DNA from: Modicisalibacter ilicicola DSM 19980
GTDB taxonomy: Bacteria > Pseudomonadota > Gammaproteobacteria > Pseudomonadales > Halomonadaceae
Direction: 5' to 3'
Assembly (NCBI RefSeq): GCF_900128925.1
Contig: NZ_FQUJ01000008.1
Location: forward strand, 1 to 64,000
Length of the DNA stretch: 64,000 bases
Below the pieces are notes generated by a model that was not told the origin of the DNA, made no database searches, and worked only from the letters and a program-made list of their open reading frames with translations. This document shows positions 35,328-42,553 of the stretch, piece by piece (positions within the stretch are counted from its first letter, which is position 1; every line of letters begins with the position of its first letter). Made by a program: the position numbers and the translations under genes.

Positions 35328-36206
35328 TCAGGCGCGGTCTGTCAACCCCGCCCCGATAGCCTCGAGCACCCGCCGGGCCCTTGCCGAAAGCGGCCACTCG
35401 GCCCGATGCAGCAACCAGAGCGTATCCACCACCGTCGGCTCGCCCGCGACCACCCGGATCGTCTCGGGGTAGGCAAACGCTTCCCGGGCGAACTGTGGCA
35501 GCACGGTGAACCCCAGCCCGAGAGCCACCGGCTCCAGAATCAACCCGATCTGGTTGGTAAAGCCGCGACACGGCAGGCTACGCACCCCGGGAAAGCCGGG
35601 GAAGCGGCGGCTCAACAGCCGCGTGGCCATCTCCTGGCCGTCGGGATGATCGATGAAACCCAGCCGCTCCAGGTCGGCCCAGTCGTTCACCCGAGCCTCG
35701 GCCGGCACCACCAGCTCCAGCGCCTCTCGAGCGAAGACCGAGGCCGTCAGCCGGGGATCGTCTGGCCGCAGGGTCACGATCCCCAGCTCGACGCGATTGT
35801 CGAGCACCGCCTCGACCACCTCGCGGGTTGGCGCGAAGCGGTGACGGATACACAGCTGTGGCGAGGCGCGTTGCAGCTCGAGCAGACGCGGGTAAAGCGC
35901 CAGGCCGATGCTGCCCGGCGTGATCATGCTCACCTCTCCCTGCTGGTCATCGTCCCCCGTCAGACGCTGCTGCAGGCGGTGATCGGCGGCGTCCATCTCG
36001 CGCTGGTAGTCGAGCAGCGCATGGCCCGCCGGGGTCAGTTCCAGCCGCCGCGGGTGGCGGATGAACAGGGGGCCCAGCGACTCCTCGAGGCGCTTGATGT
36101 GCTGACTCACCGCGGCCTGAGTCAGATTCAGCCGCTCGGCGGTACGGGTGAAGTTACCGAGTTCCACCAGGGCCGCGAAGGTGGCTAGCCACTGCGGATT
36201 CATCAT
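35328..36206 (-). CDS. LysR-family transcriptional regulator
   Basis: About 292 aa. The winged helix-turn-helix FAALVELGNFTRTAERLNLTQAAVSQHIKRLEE (residues 9-41) is classical LysR; a periplasmic-binding-like effector domain follows. The divergent gene encodes a VOC protein, with dyad ATAATC-N13-GATTAT between them, so it probably controls that gene and itself. Start is at one of two adjacent ATGs (36206 or 36203). Effector unknown. Confidence 0.87.
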   Translation of the reverse strand: MMNPQWLATFAALVELGNFTRTAERLNLTQAAVSQHIKRLEESLGPLFIRHPRRLELTPAGHALLDYQREMDAADHRLQQRLTGDDDQQGEVSMITPGSIGLALYPRLLELQRASPQLCIRHRFAPTREVVEAVLDNRVELGIVTLRPDDPRLTASVFAREALELVVPAEARVNDWADLERLGFIDHPDGQEMATRLLSRRFPGFPGVRSLPCRGFTNQIGLILEPVALGLGFTVLPQFAREAFAYPETIRVVAGEPTVVDTLWLLHRAEWPLSARARRVLEAIGAGLTDRA

Positions 36207-36226
36207 AAGCAATCATTATTGCCGAC

Positions 36227-36251
36227 ATAATCATATGGTGGTTCTGATTAT
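36227..36251. promoter_or_regulatory. Putative LysR binding dyad in the LysR-VOC intergenic region
   Basis: ATAATC (36227-36232) and GATTAT (36246-36251) form a perfect 6-bp inverted repeat with a 13-bp spacer in the 108-bp space between the divergent genes. LysR sites usually have the T-N11-A form with such outer arms. Binding is inferred. Confidence 0.45.
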
Positions 36252-36314
36252 GGCCAAGACCGCCTAGCATGGCGAGCACAGCAGTTCACTCACCATCAGG
36301 CAGGAGCAGTCCTC

Positions 36315-36818
36315 ATGAGCCAGGTCTACCCGCGCAGCTTTTCCCATATCGGCATCTCGGTCCCCGACGTCGAGGCCGCCGTCACCTTCTATACCGAGGT
36401 GATGGGCTGGTACGTGATCATGGAACCCACCACCATCCTCGAGGACGACTCGGCCATCGGCGTGATGTGCAGCGATGTCTTTGGTCCCGGCTGGGGCTCG
36501 TTTCGCATCGCCCACCTGTCGACCGGCGATCGCATCGGCGTCGAAATGTTCGAGTTCAAGAACCACGAGCAACCGGAGGACAACTTCGAGTACTGGAAGA
36601 CCGGCGTCTTCCATTTCTGCGTCCAGGACCCGGACGTCGAAGGGCTGGCGGAACGGATCGTGGCCGCCGGCGGCAAGCAGCGCATGCCGGTGCGGGAATA
36701 CTTTCCCGGCGAGAAGCCATTTCGCATGGTCTACATGGAAGACCCCTTCGGCAACATCCTCGAAATCTACAGCCACAGCTATGAGCTCACCTACTCGGCC
36801 GGTGCTTACCAGAACTGA
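36315..36818 (+). CDS. VOC-family (glyoxalase/bleomycin-resistance/dioxygenase) protein
   Basis: A 167-aa metal-dependent vicinal-oxygen-chelate protein. FSHIGISVPDVEAAVTFYTEVMGW carries the first His ligand (shown over residues 9-32), FHFCVQDPDVEG carries a second, and MVYMEDPFGNILEIYS supplies the C-terminal Glu. These support a lactoylglutathione-lyase-like or dioxygenase-like enzyme. It is transcribed divergently from a LysR gene. The substrate is not identifiable from sequence alone. Confidence 0.85.
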   Translation: MSQVYPRSFSHIGISVPDVEAAVTFYTEVMGWYVIMEPTTILEDDSAIGVMCSDVFGPGWGSFRIAHLSTGDRIGVEMFEFKNHEQPEDNFEYWKTGVFHFCVQDPDVEGLAERIVAAGGKQRMPVREYFPGEKPFRMVYMEDPFGNILEIYSHSYELTYSAGAYQN

Positions 36819-36915
36819 GACGCCTGGCCGATGCAATCGACCTGCTGGGACGGCCATGCCCCAGCGGCATACGGCGTGACGACTGCCGCGCACCACGCAT
36901 GACGCTCATGGCCTC

Positions 36916-37026
36916 TCACGCCTTGCCCTTCCACACCACGGCTTCGAGCTCGAGCCGCTCACGATGCAGATCGGCCTTCTCCGTGTCGGCTTGCGAGCTG
37001 ACCGAGACATATTCACCGGCCCTTGT
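36916..37026 (-). pseudogene. Remnant of a VIT/CCC1-family metal transporter gene
   Basis: On the - strand, in the same frame and directly after the RND stop codon, the DNA encodes AGEYVSVSSQADTEKADL followed by HRERLELEA and then VVWKGKA and a stop. The first part matches the highly conserved segment after the second helix of vacuolar-iron-transporter-family proteins (GEYVSVSSQ, then D-E-x-AD). No start, no other VIT helices and no ribosome site are present, so only about 30 internal codons survive. Beyond it, a GCTGGG/CCCAGC hairpin (36844-36865) may end convergent transcription. The family match rests on motif recognition. Confidence 0.65.
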
Positions 37027-40000
37027 TCAGTTTTCACCGGCGCCATATTCCGCCTTGGTCGCTGCCTTACCCTCAGCTATCGACAGCACGAACACCGTCA
37101 GGGCCGGCAGGAACGTCAGTGTCACCACGGCGGCGCCGACCAGGCCGAACAGGACGATCGCACCCAAGCCGCGATACAGTTCGGTGCCTTCACCGGGCAG
37201 AAACACCAGCGGCGACAGGCCGCAAAGGGTCGTCAGGGTGGTCATCGCAATCGGTCGCAGGCGGGTTTCAACCGCGCGACTGACCGCGTCGGTGGCGCCA
37301 ACCCCCTTCTCCCTCAGGTTTCGGCGGGCTTGATCAACGACCAGAATCGGGTTATTGACCACCGTTCCCAGCAGGATCAGAAACCCCAGCATGGTGATCA
37401 TGTCGAACGGCTGCCGCAGCGGCTGCAATCCGATGAGCGGCAGCAGACCACCCACCAGGTTCATGGCCGCAAGCCCGACGATCCCGCCGGCGATGCCCAA
37501 TGGAATCGCGGTCATGATCAGCAGCGGGTAGCCCCAGTGGGCAAAGATCGCGACCAGCAGCAAGTACACGATCGACAACGCAATCAGGAAGTTGCCGGTC
37601 AAGGCGTCGCGGGTGGCATTGAGCTGATCACTGGCGCCGGAAATCGTGACATTGATCGCCGATGGCAGCGCACCGCTGTCCCTGAGCGCCATCACCAACT
37701 CGGTTCTGACCCGCTCGACACCGGCTTCCAGCGCCACGTCGCCAGGCGGAATGATATTCAGTGTCACCGTCCGGCGGCCATCGATTCGCCTGACCGTGCT
37801 GGTATCCACCGTTTCCTCGATGGTCGCGATGCTTGAAAGCGGCAGGGTGGCGCCTTGCGGCGTGTGCAGCAGCATGTTCGAGAGCCTTGCCAGATCAGGC
37901 TCCCCGCCTGCACTGCCGTAGAGATAGATGTCGATCTTGTCGTCGTCACGGAAGAAGTCGTCCACGTAGGCACCTTCCGTCAAGGATGACACCGTAAAGC
38001 CGACAGCTTCGGTATCCAGCCCCAGCTCGGCGACCCGGTCCCAGTCGGGCCGCACCTGTATCAAGGGTTGCGCCAAGGTCAAGGAGCTTGGCTCGGTCTG
38101 GATGCGGGGATTATCGAAAATTTCCTCGGCCCTGCGATACGCGGCCTCCGCCGCCTGATAGATAGTGGCCAGATCCGCGCCAGCGATGTCCAGGTTGATG
38201 CTCCGCGTGCCACCGTCATTGCTGGAGATGATAGAGCCCTTGGCGGCAAACGCTCGCATGCCGGGGAAACGCTCGTAGTAAGCGGTGAGCGCATCCATCA
38301 GGGCCTCGATGTGGGTCGGGTCCAGCGTTTCGGAGATCACCCGGATGCCGCTGGGCGTTACCTGCATGTTGAAGTAGGCCATCGGTGGAACGTCGGTTTC
38401 ACCGGCTTCGTAGGCGGAACCATCAGCTTGCACATGGGGGAGAAAGTGGGCCTCCACCAATTGCGAAATCCGCACCATTTCATCGAGATTGTACCCCGGC
38501 GGCGCATTCATGCTGGCAAAGGTCTTGGGCTCTTCACCCTCCGGCAGATACTCCGCCGGCGGCGTCAGCAGCAGGATGATCAGGGTACTGAGCACCAGGG
38601 TGATCAGCAGGGTTGCACTACGCCGCAGGGGGCGTTCGATCAGCCAGTGAATCTTGTTCGACAGGGCCTTCACCCAGCCACTGGAGGCTTCCTGCCCGCC
38701 GTTGCCGGTCTCGTCGGTGCCGCTCTCGTCGGTGCCAAAGTCGAGCCGGGCGCTGAGGGTTGGAATCAGGGTCACTGCCACCAGCATGGAGGCCACGATC
38801 GCCGCGGAAATGGCGATGGCCACATCGGAATAGAGCTGTCCGGCTTCTTCCTCGATGAACAGGATCGGCAAGAACACCAGCACCGTCGTCATCGTCGAGG
38901 CGAGCACCGCAGGCCAGACTTCCTGCACCCCTTTGAGTGCCGACTCGAAGCGATCCAGGCCCCGTCGTCGCTGACGTTCGATGTTCTCAAGCACCACGAT
39001 ACTGTTGTCCACCGTCATGCCAATGGCGAAGGCGACACCCGCCAGGGAAATGACGTTGATGGTACGGCCGGCCAGCAGCAGACCCAGGAAGGCCGCGATG
39101 GTACACAGGGGGATGCCGATCACGCCCACCAGGGTCGCCCGGGAGGAGCGCAGGAACAGGTACATCACCAGGGTCGCGAACACCGCCCCGATACCCAGGT
39201 TGGTCCAGACGTTGGCAATGGATGCTTCCACATAACGGGCATCATCCGAGTTCAGTGCCAGCACCAACCCCGCGGGCTCGAGCAGTTCTTCGTTGATCAG
39301 CGCCACTTCCTCCATCATCGCCCGCTTGATGTCGATGACGTTGGAGCCGCTTTCACGACGCACCTGAAGCCCCAGCACCCGCTGGCCGTCGACGATGGAT
39401 ACCTCGCGGATACGGGCGTGGTCCTGCTCGACCCTGGCCACTTCGCCAAGGCGGGTGACGCTATCGCCGCGACGGGTCACCACCAGTTGCTGCAGTCCCT
39501 CGATGTCATCGAATCGGCCGACGGTGCGCAGCAGATAGCGGCGCTTGCCGGAATCCACTTCGCCGCCGGAAATGTCTTGGTTGCGCTGCAATATGGCATC
39601 CCGCAGGTCGATCAGGCTCACGCCACGCTGGGCCAGCCGGCGCTCGTCCACGATGATCTGCAACTGACGATCGGCGCCGCCGCCGACGGAGACTTCCGAC
39701 ACCCCGGGCACGCTCTCCATCCTGGGGCGTACCTGCTCCTCGACAAAATCCTTCATCAGGTCGATGTCGAGTTCCCGGGGGTTGCCCTCCAGGGTCGACA
39801 CCCGAAAGTACATGAAGGCATTGGATGAGAAAGAGGCCGCGACGATACGGGGTTCATCAACGTTGCGCGGATAATCCGAGACCTGGCTGAGGGCATTGTT
39901 CACCTGAATCAGGGTCTCGGTGATGTCGACGCCGAAGGGAAATTCCAGCTCGATTTCAGAGGAACCGCTGGTGGCGCTGGCGGACATCCGGCTCAGATTG

Positions 40001-40218
40001 GGCACATTGCGCAGGTAGCGTTCCTGCTCCACCAGGATTTCCTTTTCGATATCCTGCGGTGTCGCGCCCGGCCATTGCGTTTCCACTGTGATGGTGCGTA
40101 CTTCGAGATCGGGGATCATCTGCACGGGAATACGCAGTGCCGCTGCCGCCCCCAGAATGGCAATGATCAAGGTCACCACCGCGACCAGGGTGCCATGACG
40201 AATGATGGCGGCGAGCAT
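37027..40218 (-). CDS. RND-family efflux pump, inner-membrane transporter
   Basis: A 1063-aa AcrB-type transporter with 12 helices and two large periplasmic loops. Signatures include QWPGATPQDIEKEI near the N-terminus, ITETLIQVNNALSQV, and the helix-4 proton-relay motif AFAIGMTVDNSIVVLENIE with DN in place of the AcrB Asp-Asp pair (shown over about 395-413). The start is the ATG at 40218 with AAGGAG upstream, overlapping the adaptor stop. With its adaptor it should export drugs, solvents or lipophilic metabolites through an unlinked TolC-like protein. The C-terminus ends in a short polar tail. Confidence 0.92.
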   Translation of the reverse strand: MLAAIIRHGTLVAVVTLIIAILGAAAALRIPVQMIPDLEVRTITVETQWPGATPQDIEKEILVEQERYLRNVPNLSRMSASATSGSSEIELEFPFGVDITETLIQVNNALSQVSDYPRNVDEPRIVAASFSSNAFMYFRVSTLEGNPRELDIDLMKDFVEEQVRPRMESVPGVSEVSVGGGADRQLQIIVDERRLAQRGVSLIDLRDAILQRNQDISGGEVDSGKRRYLLRTVGRFDDIEGLQQLVVTRRGDSVTRLGEVARVEQDHARIREVSIVDGQRVLGLQVRRESGSNVIDIKRAMMEEVALINEELLEPAGLVLALNSDDARYVEASIANVWTNLGIGAVFATLVMYLFLRSSRATLVGVIGIPLCTIAAFLGLLLAGRTINVISLAGVAFAIGMTVDNSIVVLENIERQRRRGLDRFESALKGVQEVWPAVLASTMTTVLVFLPILFIEEEAGQLYSDVAIAISAAIVASMLVAVTLIPTLSARLDFGTDESGTDETGNGGQEASSGWVKALSNKIHWLIERPLRRSATLLITLVLSTLIILLLTPPAEYLPEGEEPKTFASMNAPPGYNLDEMVRISQLVEAHFLPHVQADGSAYEAGETDVPPMAYFNMQVTPSGIRVISETLDPTHIEALMDALTAYYERFPGMRAFAAKGSIISSNDGGTRSINLDIAGADLATIYQAAEAAYRRAEEIFDNPRIQTEPSSLTLAQPLIQVRPDWDRVAELGLDTEAVGFTVSSLTEGAYVDDFFRDDDKIDIYLYGSAGGEPDLARLSNMLLHTPQGATLPLSSIATIEETVDTSTVRRIDGRRTVTLNIIPPGDVALEAGVERVRTELVMALRDSGALPSAINVTISGASDQLNATRDALTGNFLIALSIVYLLLVAIFAHWGYPLLIMTAIPLGIAGGIVGLAAMNLVGGLLPLIGLQPLRQPFDMITMLGFLILLGTVVNNPILVVDQARRNLREKGVGATDAVSRAVETRLRPIAMTTLTTLCGLSPLVFLPGEGTELYRGLGAIVLFGLVGAAVVTLTFLPALTVFVLSIAEGKAATKAEYGAGEN

Positions 40219-41306
40219 CAACGCTCTCCTTGACCGACAACGCGAACCGTCATGCCCTGATTCAGCGCCTCGTTACCTCGGGAGACCACCCGGAGGCCGG
40301 CTTCCAGGCCCTCTGTCACCACCACCCGGTCCCGGTAGGCGCTACCCAGCCTGATGCGTTTTTCCTCGACCCGGTACTGTTCGCCGTCGATGGGCTCGGC
40401 GATCCAGACCGTCACCCGGCCATCCGGATAACGGTTGATGGCGTCCCTCGGCACGGACAGGCCTTCGCGGCCGGTCGGCACTCGCAGAAGCGCCGTCAGT
40501 GCCATGCCCGGCAAGACCTCGAGCCGATCCGGTTTGATGGCGCGCAACAGGAAGGTGCGCGCTTGCGAGTCACTGATCGGCACCAGCACATCGATATCGA
40601 CCGATACCCTATCGTTGCTGCCGACTTCCTCGACACCGACCTGGACCTCGTTGGACTCGGCGATCAGGCGATAAAGGCTCTGCGGCACCGGGAAATCAAG
40701 ACGCAGGTTTTCAAGATCCACCAGTTCCATCAGCGGATCACCCGGCGTCACCCACTCACCAAGGTCGACATGGCGTGTCTGGATGACGCCCTCGTAGGGC
40801 GCTGTGATCTGGTGGCGACGCACCACACCCGCCTGACGTTGCTGCTCCGCCTGCAAGCGAAGCAACGCGGCATCGGCGGTCGCCACTGCGCTCTCCCGCG
40901 CACTCACTTCGGTGGCGGCGATGTTCGTGCCAGGCCCGACTGACTGCGCTTCCTTGAGCCGGCGCCGGGCTTCCGCAAGCAGGGCTGCGGCCTCCTGTCG
41001 CTCGGCCCGGGCAGAAGCCAGCGTAAAACTGGCAAGCTCATCGTCCAGCTCTACGAGCACATCGCCTCGGGCCACCCGGTCACCGGGCTGAGCGTTGACC
41101 GCATCGACCAGGCCCTCGACCGAGGCGGATAGCTGCGAGCTCCGCAAGGCGGTGACGGTGCCGTTCAGGGTGACCTCCTCGAACACCTCCGACTGTTCGA
41201 CGTCCGACAGTTGCACCCCAGGGCCTTCCTGGGCAGTAGCGGACAGCGCAGACAAACCCAGCACGACGACCAATCCCCAGCGTCGCCATCGATTGGGATG
41301 GTTCAC
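40218..41306 (-). CDS. RND efflux periplasmic adaptor (membrane fusion protein)
   Basis: A 362-aa exported adaptor. The signal peptide ends near SALSATAQEG, with no lipobox Cys, so it is anchored by other means or soluble. Lipoyl halves (SASVEGLVDAVNAQPGDRVARGD and APYEGVIQTRHVDLGEWVTPGD, each given in part), a helical hairpin between them, and a beta-barrel domain follow. It bridges the RND transporter and an outer-membrane channel. It overlaps the transporter start by one base. A perfect 12-bp palindrome lies about 77 bp upstream of its start. Confidence 0.9.
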   Translation of the reverse strand: MNHPNRWRRWGLVVVLGLSALSATAQEGPGVQLSDVEQSEVFEEVTLNGTVTALRSSQLSASVEGLVDAVNAQPGDRVARGDVLVELDDELASFTLASARAERQEAAALLAEARRRLKEAQSVGPGTNIAATEVSARESAVATADAALLRLQAEQQRQAGVVRRHQITAPYEGVIQTRHVDLGEWVTPGDPLMELVDLENLRLDFPVPQSLYRLIAESNEVQVGVEEVGSNDRVSVDIDVLVPISDSQARTFLLRAIKPDRLEVLPGMALTALLRVPTGREGLSVPRDAINRYPDGRVTVWIAEPIDGEQYRVEEKRIRLGSAYRDRVVVTEGLEAGLRVVSRGNEALNQGMTVRVVGQGER

Positions 41307-41382
41307 ATCGTCTCCCTAAAACCGGATCACAGGGGTTGCCACGGCGGTGCTGTGCAACCATCGTTATAGATGCTTGATACTA

Positions 41383-41394
41383 CTGAACGTTCAG
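41383..41394. promoter_or_regulatory. Perfect palindrome, candidate TetR-type operator of the RND operon
   Basis: CTGAACGTTCAG is a perfect 12-bp palindrome upstream of the adaptor gene. TetR/AcrR-type regulators of RND pumps commonly bind TGAACGTTCA-like sites. No TetR gene is in the window, so the regulator would be encoded elsewhere. Confidence 0.45.
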
Positions 41395-41425
41395 ATCTTT
41401 GACGATGCGCTGGGCGTTGACGGAT

Positions 41426-42550
41426 CTACCTCACCGCCGCCAGTGTGGCCCTGAAACGCGCCAGCGCGAGGGCCAGGAAGGCCATCCCGATCGCTGCCGT
41501 TGCCAGCAGCTGCGGCCAGACGATGTCGATCCCCGCGCCACGATACAGCACCGCCTGGGCAAACTTGATGAAATGCGTCGAGGGCAGCACCTGCACCGCG
41601 TTCTGCAGGCCGGGGGGCATGCTCTCCAGCGGTGTGGCGCCTCCCGACAACAGGTTCATTACCACGAAGACCGGTATCGACAGCAAGCCGAACTGGGGCA
41701 TCGTCGTCGCCACGGTCGAGAGGGTGATGCCCATGGCGGTGACGGCGAACAGATAGACGGCCGAGCCCAGCACGAAGAGCACAATCGACCCCATGATGGG
41801 GATACCCAGCAGCCCCTGCACGATGAACTGCAAAGAGAGTACCGCGGCGATGACGATCACTAGCCCGTTGGCCCAGATCTTGGCCAGCATGATCTCGCTG
41901 GCGGTCACCGGCATCACCAGCAGATGCTCGAGGGTGCCATGCTCGCGCTCGCGAATCACCGCCGCGCCACTCAATACGATCGCCAGGATGGTCAGGTTGT
42001 TGATGATCTGCATTACCGCCATGAACCAGCTCGAGTCGAGGTTGGGGTTGAATTTCGCGCGTACGCGCAGGTCGACCGGTAGCGCCACAACACCGCTGGA
42101 GCGACTGGCGAACTTCAACAGCTCGGCGTTGATGATGCTGGAGATATAGGTGGTTCCGTTGCCGGCGATCGTCATCGCGGTGGCATCGACATTGAGCTGG
42201 ACCACGGGATTCCGCCCGGCCAGCACATCCGCCTCGAAATCGGGCGGGATATCCAGCACGAAAGTGTGTTGCCCCGCGTCCATGCCCGGATCGACCGCGC
42301 GCTGATCGATCACCTGGGGCGTCTTGAAATAGGGCGGCAGGAAGGCACCGATGAGCTGGGTCGAGAGCGCCGAGCGATCCTCGTCGACGATGGCGATGGA
42401 GGCATTGTTGAGCTCGGTGCGCACCCCATTGGCGACGGTGTAGATGGCGAAGGTGAAGGTATAGAGGATCAGGCCCATCAGCACCGGGTCGCGCAACAGG
42501 CTGTAGATCTCCTTGACGCCCAGCCGATAGATGTTGGTGATCCAGCGCAT
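41426..42550 (-). CDS. ABC-2 type permease (YhhJ/YbhR-like)
   Basis: A 374-aa membrane protein with an N-terminal helix, a large periplasmic domain (about 45-180, with FVLDIPPDFEADVLAGRNP) and five more helices ending in LALALARFRATL. The motif IREREHGTLEHLLVMPVTASEIMLAK marks ABC-2 permeases of this exporter group. It is the third gene of a HlyD-RbbA-ABC2 operon and pairs with the permease half of RbbA. It lies 3 bp from the stop of the preceding gene. Confidence 0.9.
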   Translation of the reverse strand: MRWITNIYRLGVKEIYSLLRDPVLMGLILYTFTFAIYTVANGVRTELNNASIAIVDEDRSALSTQLIGAFLPPYFKTPQVIDQRAVDPGMDAGQHTFVLDIPPDFEADVLAGRNPVVQLNVDATAMTIAGNGTTYISSIINAELLKFASRSSGVVALPVDLRVRAKFNPNLDSSWFMAVMQIINNLTILAIVLSGAAVIREREHGTLEHLLVMPVTASEIMLAKIWANGLVIVIAAVLSLQFIVQGLLGIPIMGSIVLFVLGSAVYLFAVTAMGITLSTVATTMPQFGLLSIPVFVVMNLLSGGATPLESMPPGLQNAVQVLPSTHFIKFAQAVLYRGAGIDIVWPQLLATAAIGMAFLALALARFRATLAAVR

Positions 42551-42553
42551 GGC

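Noticed and set aside
38068-39828. 586-codon frame antisense to the RND transporter gene
   Set aside because: The translation is rich in His, Gln and Gly, typical of a GC-driven shadow. The RND frame on the other strand is full length and conserved.
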